Positions 27,885-39,588 of a stretch of DNA of 64,000 nucleotides are shown here, one piece after another (the stretch's first letter is position 1; each line of letters opens with the position of its first letter). The notes below the pieces were generated by a model that was not told where the DNA came from, made no database searches, and worked only from the letters and a program-made list of their open reading frames with translations. Origin of the DNA: Mycobacterium sherrisii (GTDB lineage Bacteria > Actinomycetota > Actinomycetes > Mycobacteriales > Mycobacteriaceae); NCBI RefSeq assembly GCF_002102355.1, contig NZ_LQPT01000101.1, positions 1 to 64,000 on the forward strand, read 5' to 3'. The translations under genes were made by a program, and so were the position numbers.

Positions 27885-30800
27885 GACGCGCCGTCACGCG
27901 ACGATTGTTGCTGCCGGGCCCACAGCTGCGTCACCGCCGCCAGATCATCGGCCGACAGGCCGGACGCGGCCATCGGCTCGAATCGGGTGTCGGCCGGCAG
28001 GTTGTCCTCTTCGGGCCCGGCCGCCGCCTCGTCGCGCGCGTCCACCGCGGCCGCGAGCTGCTGCACCGTCGGATGTTCGAACACCATGCGCGGGCTGATC
28101 GTCAATCCCGCCGCCCGTGCCCGGGCCGCCAGTTGCACGGACAAGATGCTGTCGCCGCCGAGGGCGAAGAAGTCGTCGCACCGCCCGACCTCCGGGGTGG
28201 ACAGCAGGTCGGCGAAGACCGCGGCCAGCGCCCGCTCGGTGTCGGTGCGCGGCGGCTCGACCCGCCCGCGGGTGCTGACCGCCGGCGGCGGCAGCCCGGG
28301 CCGGTTCAGTTTGCCCGAGTCGGTCTTGGGCATCGCGTCGAGCACGGTCAGCGACGACGGCATCATGTATCCGGGCAGGGCGTGGGCGATCGTGGCGCGC
28401 ACGGCGGCGGCGAACTCCGCGCGCGCCGCGTCGTCGGTGATCGGCCGTCGCGGCACCACGTATCCGGCCAGCGAGGTACCGCCGTGCACTTCCCAGGTGC
28501 GCGCCGCCGCGGCGGCGACACCCTCGGCCGCGGCCAGCGCCGCCTCGACCTCGGCCAACTCGACGCGGAAACCACGCACCTGCACCTGATGGTCGGCCCG
28601 TCCGGCGAATTCCAGCTGGCCGTCGCCGGTCCAGCGGGCCAGGTCGCCGCTGCGGTACAGCCGCGAACCCGGTTGCTGCGCATACGGATTGGCCACGAAC
28701 CGGGAAGCGGTCAGGCCGGGTCGCTTCCAGTAGCCCCGAGCCAGCTGGTCGCCGGCGTAGTACAGCTCACCGATCACCCCGACCGGCACCGGCCGCAGGG
28801 CGTCATCGAGCAGGTAGGCCTGCGCGCCCGGGACCGGCTTGCCCACCAACGGATTCGGCGGTGCCAGCGGTCCCCGCGATACCGCGCCGGAAGTTTCGGT
28901 GGAGCCGATGTTGTTCAGGAGTTCGGTGCCGGGGCCGCCGGCGCAGGTGGCGACGAGTCGCTCCAGCAGCGACGGATTCACCGGTTCGCCGCCGCATACC
29001 AGCCGCGACAGGCAGCGAATCACGTCGGGCCGAGTGTCCAGGAGCGCGGACACCAGGCTGGGCACCGCCGTCACCTGCGTCACCCGGTGCCGGTCCATCA
29101 GGGCACCGAGCGCTTCGGCGTCGCGGTGCTCGGCGTCGTCGGCGAGGATCATCGTCGCACCGGCCGCCAGTCCGGCCAGCATCTCCATGCCGCCCTCGAG
29201 GAAGGTGATCGAGGCCTGCGCCAGTCGAATGTCTTCGGCGCGCGGCGAGTAGTGCCGCAACTGCCAGTCCAGCCGCGCCGACATGGACCGGTGCGTGCCC
29301 ACCGCGCCCTTGGGCGTGCCGGTGGAACCCGAGGTGAACACCAGATACATCGGGTCGTCGGGGTGCGGCGCGGGCAGCGATCGGGGCGTCGGATCGGGCT
29401 GGTCGACGGCGGCACGCACCTGGGGGTCGTCCAGCGAAATGACTTTCACCCCAGGCACTTCCGGAGTCGCGGTGGCGGCTTCGGCCGTCGCCAGCAGCAC
29501 CGGCGGCTGCACGTCACCGAGCATGAACTGCTTGCGCGCCGGCGGGTAGGCCGGATCGATCGGGAAGTACCCCGCGCCGGCCTTCATGATGGCCACCAGC
29601 GCGATCACCATGTCGATGCCGCGCCGGGTCGACAGCCCGACCAACGACCCGGGGGCGACGCCGTGCTCGGCGAGCAGCGCGGCCAGATTATCGGAGCGGC
29701 GGTGCAGCGTGCGGTAATCGATCTCGTCGCTGCCGCACCGCACCGCGATTCGCTCTGGTCCCCAATTACGGCTGGGCGCAAGCACTTCCGGTATCGTGCG
29801 GGGACGATCGGCGGGTGCCGGGGCACCGCGACTGTACTGCTGCAGGATGCGACGCTGCTCGTCGTCGTCGATCAGGCGCACCTGGCGCAAAGTTTGATCG
29901 AGGTTGTCGGCGAACGCGGTGATGATGCGGCCCAGCCAACCGGCCACCCGCTCGATCGTGGATCGGCGATACAGCTCGGTGCGGAAGATGAGGTGGCAGT
30001 GATACCCGCCGTCGGCGCCATCGGCGCCATCGGCGCCCAGGAAGTTGACGCTCAGGTCGGCGTGCGCCATGTCGAAGATCGGGTTCAGCGAGGTGCACAC
30101 CGTGTCGTCGGCATCCGGGCCGTCCGGACCGCCGTCGATCACCCGGGTGGCCGGCAGCTGGTCACGGACGTGCACCACCACCTGGAACAGCGGGTTGCGC
30201 GCCAAGGAGCGCGCCGGGCTGACGGCATCGACGACCCGGTCGAACGGCAGATCCTGGTGCGCGTAGGCCGCCAGCGCCGTCTCCCGGGTTCGGCGCAGCA
30301 CTTCGCGCAGCGTCGGGTTGCCGCCAAGGTCGTTGCGCAGCACCAGGATGTTGACGAAAAAGCCGATCAGCTGGTCCAATTCGGACTCGGTGCGGCCGGC
30401 GACCGGGGTGCCCAGCGGGATGTCCGCGCCGCTGCCGGCCTTGTGCAGCACTACGGCGACCGCCGTTTGCAGCAGCATGAACTCGGTGATGCCCATCTCT
30501 CGGCACACCTGTGCAAGCTTGTTGCGGGTGGCCGCGTCGATGCGGAAATCGACGGATTCGCCCGCACCGCCGGGCACCGGCTGACGCGGAAAGTCCGGCC
30601 GCAGCCCGGTGTCCTCGGGCATCCCGGCCAGCTGCCGGACCCAGTACGCCCGCTGTTCGCCGGCGACGGCCGTTTCGTGGCCGTCCGAGTCACCCAACAG
30701 CGCGCGCTGCCACGCCGCGTAGTCGGCGTACTGCACGCGAAGCGGTGCCCAGGATGGGGCTTGTCCGCTGCGACGGGCCCGATATGCGGTGAGCACGTCG

Positions 30801-33800
30801 GAGAACAGCACCCCGGCCGACCAGTGGTCGGAGGCGATGTGGTGGACCACGAACGACATCACGTGTTCGTCCGCGCCGATGCGCAGTAACGCCACACGGA
30901 TCGGCCGTTCGGCGTCGAGCTCGAAGCAGTGCTGGCGTTCGGTGTCGAGCTGGTCCTGCAGCCAGGCATCGCCGTCGCCGATTTCGAGGACCGCCCGGCG
31001 GATCGGCAGATCGCCCGCCGGGTTGACGACTTGATAAGGGACGCCGTCGATTTCGACGTAGCTGGTGCGCAGGATTTCGTGCCGGGCAACGACGTCGCCG
31101 ATCGCGGCGATCAGCGACTCGATGTCCCACGGTCCGGTCAGCTTCGCCGCGAACGGGATGTTGTTCACCCAGCTGGGGCCGTCGATGCGGTAGGCGAACC
31201 AGCTGCGCAGCTGCGACGCCGACAGCGGCTGCGGCTCCTGGTGCACGGTGGCGATCAGCTTCGGCCGGGGCGCGACTGTGCCGTCGAAAGCACCTGAGCC
31301 GAGCTGGTCAATTCGCTCGGCCAGCCGGCCGACCGTCCCCAACTCGAAGACGTCGCGGATGCCGAGCTCCACGCCGCACTCGGCGCGGATCGCCGTGACC
31401 AGTTTGGTGGCCACCAGGGAATGGCCGCCCAGATCGAAGAACGAATCGTCGACGCCGACCCGGTCGTGGCCGAGCAGTGTGGAAAACAGTGCGGCGATGC
31501 GGTGTTCGGTGGCGGTGGCGGGGTCGCGGTATTCGGCGCCGCCGGCGATGTCGGGTTGTGGCAACGCGGTTCGGTCGATCTTGCCGTGTGCCGTGATCGG
31601 AATCTCGTCGAGCACCACGTAGGCCGCCGGCGTCATGTAGTCCGGCAGCGCCGCGCCCACCCGGACCCGGATGCGTTCGACGTCAACGGATTCGGTGCCG
31701 CAGCCGGGGGCCGGGGTGACGTACCCGACCAGGCTCTTGCCCAGCCGCGGCAGGTCGACGGCCAGCACGACCGCCTGGCCGACGCTGGGGTCCACGGAGA
31801 TGGCGGCGGCGATCTCGCCGAGCTCGATGCGAAAGCCGCGGATCTTGACCTGCTCGTCGGCTCGGCCGACGAATTCGATGTCACCGTCGGCGTTGCGGCG
31901 GGCCAGATCGCCCGACCGGTACATCCGCCCGCCCGCGGTGAACGGATCGGCCACAAAACGCTCGGCGGTCAGCCCGGGCCGGCGATGGTACCCGTGAGCG
32001 ACATGCGTTCCCGCGATGTAGATCTCGCCGATCACGCCGACCGGGACGGGTTGCAGCGCGTCGTCGAGCAGATACACCCGGGTGTTGATCTTGGGTTTAC
32101 CGATCGGCACGATCCGGGTGCCCTGCTTGCCCTGCACCGGGTAGCTGGTGCAGTTGACCACGGTCTCGGTCGGTCCGTAGAAGTTGTACAGCAACGCGTC
32201 GAAGGTGGCGTGAAACTTGTCGGCGATCTCGCCGGGCAACGCCTCGCCGCCGATCGGAACCCGCCGCAGCGTGCGCCACTGGTTGACCCCGGGCAGCGAA
32301 AGGAACAACCCGAGCAGCGACGGGACGAAGTGCATCGAGGTGATGCCTTCGCGACCGAGCAGGTCGGTCAGATAACCGATGTCGCGTAATCCGTCCGGTC
32401 GCGGGATCACCAGCCGAGCCCCCATGATCAGGGTGCCGAAGATCTCTCCCATCGAGACGTCGAAGCTGGGCGAGGCCACCTGTAACAGCGACTCGGTCGC
32501 GTCGATCTGGTATTCGGCGCCGAACCAGACGAAGTACTCGGCGATCGGCGCGTGCGGCACCGGGACACCCTTGGGCAGGCCGGTCGAGCCGGAGGTGTAG
32601 ATCAGGTAAGCCGTGTTCTGCGGGCTCAGCGGTCGCAGCAGGGTTTCGGGCGCGTCGCCAGGGTAACGTCGTAGTCCCGGGATCGGTTCTCGCAGCACCA
32701 GTTTGGCGTCGGCGTCGTCGAGGATGAAGGAGATGCGCTCGCGCGGATAGGTCGGGTCCACCGGCAGGTAAACCGCGCCGGACTTGAGGATACCCAGGGC
32801 CGTGATGACCAGTTCGGGTGACTTGTCCAGCAGCACCGCAACCCGGTCCTCGGTACCGACGCCCTGCTCGATGAGCCAGTGCGCCACCCGGTTCGACTCT
32901 TCGTCGATCTCGCGGTAGGTGTAGTTGCGGCCTTCGTAGGCGATCGCGAAGGCGTCCGGCGCGCCGGCCGCACGACAGCTGACCAACTCCGGCAGGGTTG
33001 CCGCCGGCGTGCTGAACGGCTCGCCCGTCGACACCCGGCGCAGCCATGCGGCATCGTCCTCACTCATCAGGGTGCAGGCCGCCAATGCGGCGTCGGGGTC
33101 GCTCGATGCGCTGTCCAGTAACACCACGTAGTGCCGCAGCATCTGCTCGACCAACGGCCGATCCATCACCTCGACCAGGTACTCGGCCTCGACCAATCCG
33201 CGTTCCAGCTCGACCATGAAACTCAACGGCAGCTGGTTGACGTGGCCGCGCAGTTCGGCGCGCGCACACCGGACCCCCGGCGGGCAGAAACCGGGGCCGT
33301 CGGCGTCGCGCTGGCCGAAGCTGACCCGCGTCATCCGGTCCGCACCGTGGCGGCGGTCGGGATTGGATTCGCGGACCAGCCAGTCCAAGTCGGCCCGGGA
33401 ATGCGCGAAGGCACCCACCGCGCTGTCACGCGTCTGGGTCAACAGCTCCCGGAACGTCTGGCGGGACCGGGGTTGCAGCCGGACAACCACCGTGTTGCCG
33501 TAGTAACCGATCGCGTCCTCGGTCCCGCGGCCGCGGTTGAGCACCGGCACCGCAACCAGAAAGTCGTTCGCCTGCGTGTAGCGCTGCACCAACGCGGCGA
33601 AGGCGGCCATCAACACCATGTAGGGCGTGGCGCCGCTCTGCCGGGCCAACGCCGCTACCCGATCCAGCACGGCGGCCGGCAGTTGCGCCGTCGCCCGCTG
33701 GGCCCGCCACGTGCTCGGCACCACCGATCCGTTGGCGCCCGGAAGTTCCAATGGTTCAGGAAGATTCGTGATCAGCGGCCGCCAGTAGTCGAGGTCCTCC

Positions 33801-34468
33801 TGATGACTCGCGGCGTCGGCGAAAGCCGACTCGACGGCCGGCTCGACGACGGGTGCGGCGGCGAAGTCCTCGGGATCGAGATATGCGCGCGTCAGATCGG
33901 CGAAGAATGGCGCCCAGGACCCGTCGTCCCAGGCGATGTGATGCGCGGTGATCAGCATCATCACCTCGTCGCCCGACAGCCGGGCCACCGTGATCCGCAG
34001 CGGGGAGTCCTTAGCCAGATCGAACGGCCGGCCGAAGTCGCGCTGCGCCAACACATCCAGTCGTAGCCGCCGGGACTGATCGGCCAGGGCGGACAAGTCG
34101 TGCTCTGCCCAGTCCGGCCGCAGCTGCTCGCGGATCACCGGATACGGATCGCCGTCGGCATCGGTTTCGTATGTGGTGTGCAGCACCCGGTGGTGTGCGG
34201 CGACGGCATCGACTGCGTCGTGCAGCCGATCGATGTCGACGGGACCGGTGAGGCGGTAGGACACGCAGACGTTGAGCAGCGCGCTGTCGGGGTCGGCGGC
34301 CTGCACGAACCACATGCGATGCTGACCACCGGACATCCGTGGTGAATCCGGTCGCGCCGCGACAGTTTCGGCAGTGGGTCGGTCCAGACCACGCTCGACA
34401 AGCTTGCGGCGCAACAGTTCCAGGCGCTGGTCGTCGAGCCGGGCACGTCCACCGGAGGTTTCGGTCAC
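27881..34468 (-). CDS. mbtE: Mycobactin NRPS MbtE, two modules (C-A-PCP-C-A-PCP)
   Basis: 2195 aa, longer than the roughly 1680 aa I remember for M. tuberculosis. Module 1: C with [12 protein letters not shown] with [23 protein letters not shown] (Asp near 669), NFYGPTET and HGKIDR, PCP with [10 protein letters not shown]. Hand-read code D-V-G-H-P-G-F-V-N-K; it should load the acylated (hydroxy)lysine. Module 2: C with [11 protein letters not shown] with [11 protein letters not shown], then [12 protein letters not shown], where the Asp that holds the amino group is L1757; NNIGSTET replaces xxYGPTE; DSGKLNR is intact. PCP2 [10 protein letters not shown] and a short tail follow. Module 2 may be a non-amino-acid or silent module. 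GTGA overlap with mbtD. Confidence 0.92.
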   Translation of the reverse strand: MTETSGGRARLDDQRLELLRRKLVERGLDRPTAETVAARPDSPRMSGGQHRMWFVQAADPDSALLNVCVSYRLTGPVDIDRLHDAVDAVAAHHRVLHTTYETDADGDPYPVIREQLRPDWAEHDLSALADQSRRLRLDVLAQRDFGRPFDLAKDSPLRITVARLSGDEVMMLITAHHIAWDDGSWAPFFADLTRAYLDPEDFAAAPVVEPAVESAFADAASHQEDLDYWRPLITNLPEPLELPGANGSVVPSTWRAQRATAQLPAAVLDRVAALARQSGATPYMVLMAAFAALVQRYTQANDFLVAVPVLNRGRGTEDAIGYYGNTVVVRLQPRSRQTFRELLTQTRDSAVGAFAHSRADLDWLVRESNPDRRHGADRMTRVSFGQRDADGPGFCPPGVRCARAELRGHVNQLPLSFMVELERGLVEAEYLVEVMDRPLVEQMLRHYVVLLDSASSDPDAALAACTLMSEDDAAWLRRVSTGEPFSTPAATLPELVSCRAAGAPDAFAIAYEGRNYTYREIDEESNRVAHWLIEQGVGTEDRVAVLLDKSPELVITALGILKSGAVYLPVDPTYPRERISFILDDADAKLVLREPIPGLRRYPGDAPETLLRPLSPQNTAYLIYTSGSTGLPKGVPVPHAPIAEYFVWFGAEYQIDATESLLQVASPSFDVSMGEIFGTLIMGARLVIPRPDGLRDIGYLTDLLGREGITSMHFVPSLLGLFLSLPGVNQWRTLRRVPIGGEALPGEIADKFHATFDALLYNFYGPTETVVNCTSYPVQGKQGTRIVPIGKPKINTRVYLLDDALQPVPVGVIGEIYIAGTHVAHGYHRRPGLTAERFVADPFTAGGRMYRSGDLARRNADGDIEFVGRADEQVKIRGFRIELGEIAAAISVDPSVGQAVVLAVDLPRLGKSLVGYVTPAPGCGTESVDVERIRVRVGAALPDYMTPAAYVVLDEIPITAHGKIDRTALPQPDIAGGAEYRDPATATEHRIAALFSTLLGHDRVGVDDSFFDLGGHSLVATKLVTAIRAECGVELGIRDVFELGTVGRLAERIDQLGSGAFDGTVAPRPKLIATVHQEPQPLSASQLRSWFAYRIDGPSWVNNIPFAAKLTGPWDIESLIAAIGDVVARHEILRTSYVEIDGVPYQVVNPAGDLPIRRAVLEIGDGDAWLQDQLDTERQHCFELDAERPIRVALLRIGADEHVMSFVVHHIASDHWSAGVLFSDVLTAYRARRSGQAPSWAPLRVQYADYAAWQRALLGDSDGHETAVAGEQRAYWVRQLAGMPEDTGLRPDFPRQPVPGGAGESVDFRIDAATRNKLAQVCREMGITEFMLLQTAVAVVLHKAGSGADIPLGTPVAGRTESELDQLIGFFVNILVLRNDLGGNPTLREVLRRTRETALAAYAHQDLPFDRVVDAVSPARSLARNPLFQVVVHVRDQLPATRVIDGGPDGPDADDTVCTSLNPIFDMAHADLSVNFLGADGADGADGGYHCHLIFRTELYRRSTIERVAGWLGRIITAFADNLDQTLRQVRLIDDDEQRRILQQYSRGAPAPADRPRTIPEVLAPSRNWGPERIAVRCGSDEIDYRTLHRRSDNLAALLAEHGVAPGSLVGLSTRRGIDMVIALVAIMKAGAGYFPIDPAYPPARKQFMLGDVQPPVLLATAEAATATPEVPGVKVISLDDPQVRAAVDQPDPTPRSLPAPHPDDPMYLVFTSGSTGTPKGAVGTHRSMSARLDWQLRHYSPRAEDIRLAQASITFLEGGMEMLAGLAAGATMILADDAEHRDAEALGALMDRHRVTQVTAVPSLVSALLDTRPDVIRCLSRLVCGGEPVNPSLLERLVATCAGGPGTELLNNIGSTETSGAVSRGPLAPPNPLVGKPVPGAQAYLLDDALRPVPVGVIGELYYAGDQLARGYWKRPGLTASRFVANPYAQQPGSRLYRSGDLARWTGDGQLEFAGRADHQVQVRGFRVELAEVEAALAAAEGVAAAAARTWEVHGGTSLAGYVVPRRPITDDAARAEFAAAVRATIAHALPGYMMPSSLTVLDAMPKTDSGKLNRPGLPPPAVSTRGRVEPPRTDTERALAAVFADLLSTPEVGRCDDFFALGGDSILSVQLAARARAAGLTISPRMVFEHPTVQQLAAAVDARDEAAAGPEEDNLPADTRFEPMAASGLSADDLAAVTQLWARQQQSSRDGAS

Positions 34469-37400
34469 GCTGGGAGTCCAACCTTTCTAGCGTCGCGAGC
34501 GTCGGGTGGTGCGCCAGCCGGGCCGGCACCCAACGCGTCGATCAGTTCGTGCACGGTGATGCCGCCGAGCATGCGTGCCACCGGCACCGAGCCGCCGACC
34601 TTGCGGCGCAATCGGTTACGCAGATCGAGCGCCAGAAGCGAGTCCACGCCCAGGTCGATCAGGGAAGCACCCGGGTCGATCGCCGACGGCTCACCCAGGT
34701 GCAAGGTGGCGGCCAACTCGGCGCACACCACGTCGGCAAGCGGCCTGGCCGCCACGGCGTCGCCGGATTCGCAGTGCTCGGTGTAAGCGGCGCCGCCGAA
34801 CGGCATCGACATGCCTGCCATTCCCTGGCTTTCGAAGAAGACCGCGAGCCGGTCGAAGTCCGCGTCGAAGATCAACGGGTCGTCGTCGTAGCGGTGAAGG
34901 CTGGCCGCGATGGCCAGTTCCGGGTCCATCGCGATCAGGCCGGAGCGTTCGGTGCGGGTGATCTCGTCGGCCGCCACCACCCCGGCCGCCTGCCAGAGGC
35001 CCCACCGGATCGCCATACAGTCTCGGCCCCGGGCGCGCAGTTGACCCGCCAGGATGTCGAGCATCCGGTTGGATGCCGCATAGGCGGCGTGGTGGTAGCC
35101 ACCCCACACGCCGAACACGGACGAGCAGGCCAGGATCCGGCAGCCGGGCTGGGTCGGCCACACCTCGGCCAGCAGCGCCAACCCGCGCACCTTCGCCGCG
35201 CACACCGCCGCGACGTCCGTGCCGGTGAGGTCCGCGCGGGCGACGGCCCGGGCGATACCGGCGGTGTGAATCAGCAACGACGCACCGGAGCCGGCGTAGT
35301 CGGCAGCGACGGCGGACAGCGCGGCACGATCGGTGATGTCGCACAACGGGGCCTGGATCAGCGCGTCGTGGCGCTCGGTGAGTCGCGCCAGCGCGTCTGG
35401 GTCAACGCCGTTGCGGCTCAACAGGGTAACGGCCCGGGCGCCGTGCTCGAGGCAGTAGCGCGCGTACTGCAACCCCAGGGCGCCGCTGCCGCCGCTGATC
35501 ACCACGTGGTCCAGCGCGGCGGCGTCCAACGGGCGGCTCTTCGCCGTGTCGCCGCACTCCCGGAACGTCCGCACGTAACGGCGCGGCAAGTCGGCACCGC
35601 GCACCGCGACTTCGCCGGTATCGCCGAGGAGCGCGTCGATGACCACCCGCGCGCTGGGGGCATCGAGGTCGCGGCCGGGCAGGTCCAGATGTCCGAAGGC
35701 CTGGTCCGGGAATTCGACGCCGACGCTGCGGTGCATCGCGGCCAGCGCCGCCTGCGCCGGTGCGACGGCCGGCGGTCCGGGATCCACCCGTTCGGCGCCG
35801 GCGGTGAGCAGCCACACCGCCCGGCAACGCGGGCCGATGACCGCGGCGTAGTCGGGCAGACCCGCGTCGGGCCGCCCGGCGATCTGCTCGATGGCCGCGC
35901 CGGCATCCAGCTGGTCGAGTTCGGGGGCGATGACCGCGACGATCTCGGCCTCGCGCACCGGCACCGCCCGGCAGCCGCCGTGCCGGGCGGCCGCGTCGAT
36001 CAGTTGTCGGGTCAACCGCCCCGCCGACGCCTCCCCGAAAAATCCGATGTCACAACCGGTTACACTCGGAGGCGGCGTCGCCGTCTGCTCCCAGGTTTCG
36101 ACGGCGACGGTGAGCGCGGGGGCCGCGGTCGTGTCGGCAAGCGGCTCCGGTGTGGCCCACAGATGCACCGCGCGCATCGGGGCGTTGGGGAAGCGGCGCA
36201 GCGGCGGCAGCAGACCGCCGGGCAGGGCGGTCGCCCAATGCGTGCCGGGGTCCGCGGTCGCGACGGCGGCCAGATTCGCCGACAGCGAGTCGGTGATCGA
36301 TTGGTCGCGGTGCCCGGATCCGACGACCAGGGCACCGACCTCGTTTCGGTCCTCGTCGAGGATCTCGGCGAGTGGATACAGCAGCGACGGGTGTGCCGAC
36401 AGCTCGACGAACGTGTCGATTCCACCCTGGTGTGCGTAACACACGGCCCGATCGAATCGGACCGTTCCGCAGAGGTTTTCATACCAGTACTCGGCGAAAT
36501 CCGTATCGACGGCCACCTCGTTGCCGAAGGTGGAACCGATGAATCGCACGTCCGAGGGCCGAAACGCCGAGTCGGGGATCGACTCGATCAGGGCGGTGCG
36601 CAGCCGGCGCAGCGCGCTGGTGTGGCCCGGATAGTCGACGGCCAGCTGGTGGGTAAAGATGCCCCGGCGTTGGGCGAGTTGCGCCGCGGCGGCCACCGCG
36701 TCGGAGTCGCCGGACACCACGGTCGACGACGGCCCGTTGACGGCCGAGACTTCCAGCCAGCCCGGCGAATCGGCGAGCACGGACTCCGCCTCGTCGATGC
36801 CGGCGCCGAGCACGACCATCGCGTACCGGCCCGTCAGCCGGTCGACGACGCCGGCCCGCGCGCCGATCAGGGCGACCGCGTCCGCCAGCGTGATCGTCGC
36901 GGCCAGGTAGGCAGCCGCCACCTCGCCGAGGCTGTGCCCGATGGTGACTTCGGGGTGTATCCCGCAGCGGCGCCAAACGGCGGCCAGGCCGACGGCGTGG
37001 GTGAACTGCGCGCCCTGGATCTCGGTGCGCGACGCGTTCCGTTGCGACTCCCCCGCCAGATATGGCAGCGGGGAGGGCAGCCCGGCGTCGATGAACGCCT
37101 GCCCGCACTCGTCGGCGCTCGTGCGGTACTCGCTGAGTCGGCGGTAGGCCTCGGCCCCCATCGCCTGCCATTGGTTGCCTTGCCCGGCAACCACGAACGC
37201 GATGCGTGGCGCGGTGGTCTTCGCCGATCGGCTGAGCAGCGGGTGCTGTTCGTCGCGCGTCAGCGCGGTCAGGCCCGCGACGAGCTCGGCGCGGTCGGCG
37301 GCCCGGACGACCGCGCGGTGGCGCCTGCCCCGACGCAACCGCAACAGGGTCGAGCCGATGGCCTGCGCCGCATCCGGCGTGCCGAGCGGGTTGCGGTCCA

Positions 37401-37500
37401 GGTAGTCGAGGATGGCGGCCGCGTCGTGGCGCACCAACTCCCCGTCGTGCGCGGTGAGCAGCACCGGGACACGTCCGTCGGGTAACGGGTGATCGAGCAC
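34465..37500 (-). CDS. mbtD: Mycobactin polyketide synthase MbtD (AT-KR-ACP)
   Basis: 1011 aa (about 1004 in M. tuberculosis, from memory). The acyltransferase has [10 protein letters not shown] and the active Ser190 in [14 protein letters not shown]. The substrate-selecting motif, usually HAFH or YASH, is here YPGH ([10 protein letters not shown]), so malonyl preference cannot be read. The ketoreductase has [17 protein letters not shown] and a Tyr-containing [10 protein letters not shown] region. The ACP near the end reads [18 protein letters not shown]. Together with the KS MbtC it makes the beta-hydroxy acyl unit of mycobactin. GTG at 37500 shares one base with the mbtC stop (TAGTG); the frame upstream lies over mbtC. 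Confidence 0.93.
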   Translation of the reverse strand: MLDHPLPDGRVPVLLTAHDGELVRHDAAAILDYLDRNPLGTPDAAQAIGSTLLRLRRGRRHRAVVRAADRAELVAGLTALTRDEQHPLLSRSAKTTAPRIAFVVAGQGNQWQAMGAEAYRRLSEYRTSADECGQAFIDAGLPSPLPYLAGESQRNASRTEIQGAQFTHAVGLAAVWRRCGIHPEVTIGHSLGEVAAAYLAATITLADAVALIGARAGVVDRLTGRYAMVVLGAGIDEAESVLADSPGWLEVSAVNGPSSTVVSGDSDAVAAAAQLAQRRGIFTHQLAVDYPGHTSALRRLRTALIESIPDSAFRPSDVRFIGSTFGNEVAVDTDFAEYWYENLCGTVRFDRAVCYAHQGGIDTFVELSAHPSLLYPLAEILDEDRNEVGALVVGSGHRDQSITDSLSANLAAVATADPGTHWATALPGGLLPPLRRFPNAPMRAVHLWATPEPLADTTAAPALTVAVETWEQTATPPPSVTGCDIGFFGEASAGRLTRQLIDAAARHGGCRAVPVREAEIVAVIAPELDQLDAGAAIEQIAGRPDAGLPDYAAVIGPRCRAVWLLTAGAERVDPGPPAVAPAQAALAAMHRSVGVEFPDQAFGHLDLPGRDLDAPSARVVIDALLGDTGEVAVRGADLPRRYVRTFRECGDTAKSRPLDAAALDHVVISGGSGALGLQYARYCLEHGARAVTLLSRNGVDPDALARLTERHDALIQAPLCDITDRAALSAVAADYAGSGASLLIHTAGIARAVARADLTGTDVAAVCAAKVRGLALLAEVWPTQPGCRILACSSVFGVWGGYHHAAYAASNRMLDILAGQLRARGRDCMAIRWGLWQAAGVVAADEITRTERSGLIAMDPELAIAASLHRYDDDPLIFDADFDRLAVFFESQGMAGMSMPFGGAAYTEHCESGDAVAARPLADVVCAELAATLHLGEPSAIDPGASLIDLGVDSLLALDLRNRLRRKVGGSVPVARMLGGITVHELIDALGAGPAGAPPDARDARKVGLPA

Positions 37501-38831
37501 TAGGCCACCTCCGGCGCGGAGACGATCACGTGTGCATTGGTGCCGGCGATCCCGAACGCCGACGCCGCCGCGGTGCGCTGCCCCGCGATGGCCGGCCAGG
37601 GCGTCAGCGTCTGGGCGAGTCGCAGACCCTGCCGGTCCCAATCGATTTCGGGGCTGGGCTCGGTGGCGTGCAGCGTGGGCGGAATGGCGCCGTGCTCCGC
37701 CGACACCAGAACCTTGGCCAGCCCCAGGGCACCGGCGGCGGCCAGTGCGTGACCCACATTGGATTTGACCGATCCCAGCAACCCGCCGATGCCCGCCTCG
37801 ACGTCGCCGTAGGTCTTTGCCAGCGAACGCAATTCGGTGCGATCGCCCAGCCGGGTACCGGTGCCGTGCCCCTCGATCATGCCCACTTCGTCGGGTTTGA
37901 TTCCGGCCTGGTCGATCGCCCGCCGGAACAGCCGAACCTGTGCGTCGCCGCTGGGCGCGGACAGCCCGGCGCTGCGGCCGTCCTGGTTGACGGCGGTGGC
38001 CCGGACTTCGGCCAAGATCTGCCGCCCGGCCCGCACCGCGGCCGATTTGCGTTGCAGCACAAACATCGCCGCTCCCTCGGCCCACACGGTTCCGCTGGCC
38101 TGTGCACTGTAGGGGCGGCAGTAGCCGTCGTCGGAGAGCGCATGCTGCTTGGAGAACTCGACGAAGAAGCCGGGCGAACCCAACACGTTGACCCCGCCGG
38201 CCAGCGCCAGGTCGCAATCGCCATCCTGCAGGGCACGCACCGCCACGTGGAAGGCGACCAGCGCCGAGGCGCAGGACGAGTCGAGGGTGAGCGCCGGTCC
38301 GGTCAGCCCGAGCGTGTATGCGACCCGGCCCGAGATCACGCTGAGCGCGGTGCCGGCGAGCAGATGTCCGCTGTGCCGGGAGAATTCGGCCATCGGGGGT
38401 CCGTAACCCGTCATCGACGCGCCGACGTAGCAGCCCACGTCGTGGCCGGCCAGGTCGTCGGGGTTGATGCCGCTGTTTTCCAACGCACGCCAGGACACCC
38501 GCAGCGTGACCCGTTGCTGCGGGTCCATCGCGACGGCCTCACGGGGCGAGACACCGAAGAATTCGGGATCGAAGGTGGCCGCGCCGCTCAGAAAGCCGCC
38601 CCGGTCGTGGATCCGCTTGAATCCGCTTCGCCGCGATCCGGCCAGCAGCTCGCGCACCGACCAGCCGCGGTCGGTCGGAAACGGCCCCAACGCCTCGCGG
38701 CCGTGTGCCAACAGGTCCCAGTAGCCGTCGGCGGTGTCGATGCCGCCCGGTGCTTCGACGGCCATCCCGACGATCACCACCGGGTCCGGCGCAGCCGTTT
38801 CGAATCGTGGGCCAAACACGTTGTCAGACAT
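37500..38831 (-). CDS. mbtC: Mycobactin ketosynthase MbtC
   Basis: A free-standing beta-ketoacyl synthase of 443 aa. The catalytic triad is C187 in TLDSSCASALVA, H322 in EGHGTGTRLGD and H361 in KSNVGHALAAAG. Also seen is FFGVSPREAVAMDPQQR. With MbtD (AT-KR-ACP) it forms one split type I PKS module that builds the short beta-hydroxy acid between the two lysines of mycobactin. ATG at 38831 begins inside the end of mbtT (eight-base overlap). The ORF is open further upstream in a shadow frame of mbtT. Confidence 0.95.
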   Translation of the reverse strand: MSDNVFGPRFETAAPDPVVIVGMAVEAPGGIDTADGYWDLLAHGREALGPFPTDRGWSVRELLAGSRRSGFKRIHDRGGFLSGAATFDPEFFGVSPREAVAMDPQQRVTLRVSWRALENSGINPDDLAGHDVGCYVGASMTGYGPPMAEFSRHSGHLLAGTALSVISGRVAYTLGLTGPALTLDSSCASALVAFHVAVRALQDGDCDLALAGGVNVLGSPGFFVEFSKQHALSDDGYCRPYSAQASGTVWAEGAAMFVLQRKSAAVRAGRQILAEVRATAVNQDGRSAGLSAPSGDAQVRLFRRAIDQAGIKPDEVGMIEGHGTGTRLGDRTELRSLAKTYGDVEAGIGGLLGSVKSNVGHALAAAGALGLAKVLVSAEHGAIPPTLHATEPSPEIDWDRQGLRLAQTLTPWPAIAGQRTAAASAFGIAGTNAHVIVSAPEVA

Positions 38832-39588
38832 CGGAGTTGACCTGCGATGCGATCGCCCGGACATGGTCGTAGAGATAGAAGTGCCCGCCCCGGTACAGCG
38901 ACAGGTCGAACGATCCGGCCGTGTGGCGCTCCCACTGTCGCAGCACCTCGATCCCGATGCGGTGATCATCGCGGCCGCCGAGGGCGTGGATATCGGCACG
39001 AATGCGGATGTCGGGGCTGGGGTCGTAGCGATTGAACGCCCGGTAGTCGACCCGCATCGCGGTGGTGAGCAGTTCGCAGAATTCTTCGTCGGCAAGGAGG
39101 TCGGGGTCGGTGCCACCCAGCTCGGCGATCTCGGCGAGCACGCCGTCGTCGCTGGTGGGCAGCTCCGGCATGTCGGCCACCACACATGGCGGCGGACCCG
39201 CCGACGCCCAGAGCTTGTGCACGGTGACGTCGTTTTCTTCGGCGATACAAGCGAATTCGAACGCCACCACGGCACCCATGCTGTGGCCGAACAAACGTAG
39301 TGGCGCGACGCTGCGCCATGGCGCGGCCTCGAAAAGTTCGCGGGCAAGGTCGTGCACGGTCTCGTGGGCGGGGTCGGCGAGCCGGTCGGCGCGCTGCGGG
39401 TACTGCACGATGTAGGTGTCGGCACCGGCGGCCAGGGCCGCGGCCAGCACCCGGTAGCCGGCGGCGGCCGCACCGGCGTGCGGGAACACCACGATGGCGC
39501 CGGCGGACGGTTGCCGGTCGGGCCGCGGTACCCGCTTGATCCAGGACGGAAAGGCGGCGGGCACGCTGATCAAATCGCGGAATGTCAT
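38824..39588 (-). CDS. mbtT: Type II thioesterase MbtT
   Basis: A 254-aa alpha/beta hydrolase of the NRPS/PKS thioesterase type. The nucleophile is in LFGHSMGAVVAFE, and the catalytic His is in LYRGGHFYLYDH; an Asp lies between them. Start PAFPSWIKRVPRP and VVFPHAGAAAAGYR are family blocks. It sits between mbtB and mbtC with overlaps on both sides. In M. tuberculosis the thioesterase domain is, as I recall, fused to the MbtB C terminus, whereas MbtB here ends after its carrier protein. MbtT could release product or clear blocked carrier proteins. Confidence 0.92.
   Translation of the reverse strand: MTFRDLISVPAAFPSWIKRVPRPDRQPSAGAIVVFPHAGAAAAGYRVLAAALAAGADTYIVQYPQRADRLADPAHETVHDLARELFEAAPWRSVAPLRLFGHSMGAVVAFEFACIAEENDVTVHKLWASAGPPPCVVADMPELPTSDDGVLAEIAELGGTDPDLLADEEFCELLTTAMRVDYRAFNRYDPSPDIRIRADIHALGGRDDHRIGIEVLRQWERHTAGSFDLSLYRGGHFYLYDHVRAIASQVNSDV

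Noticed and set aside
27905-30889. A 994-codon plus-strand frame opposite mbtE
   Set aside because: Shadow of the NRPS sequence without recognisable motifs.
34339-37485. A 1048-codon plus-strand open frame opposite mbtD
   Set aside because: Third-base GC shadow of mbtD; no domain-like sequence, and mbtD has clear AT, KR and ACP motifs.
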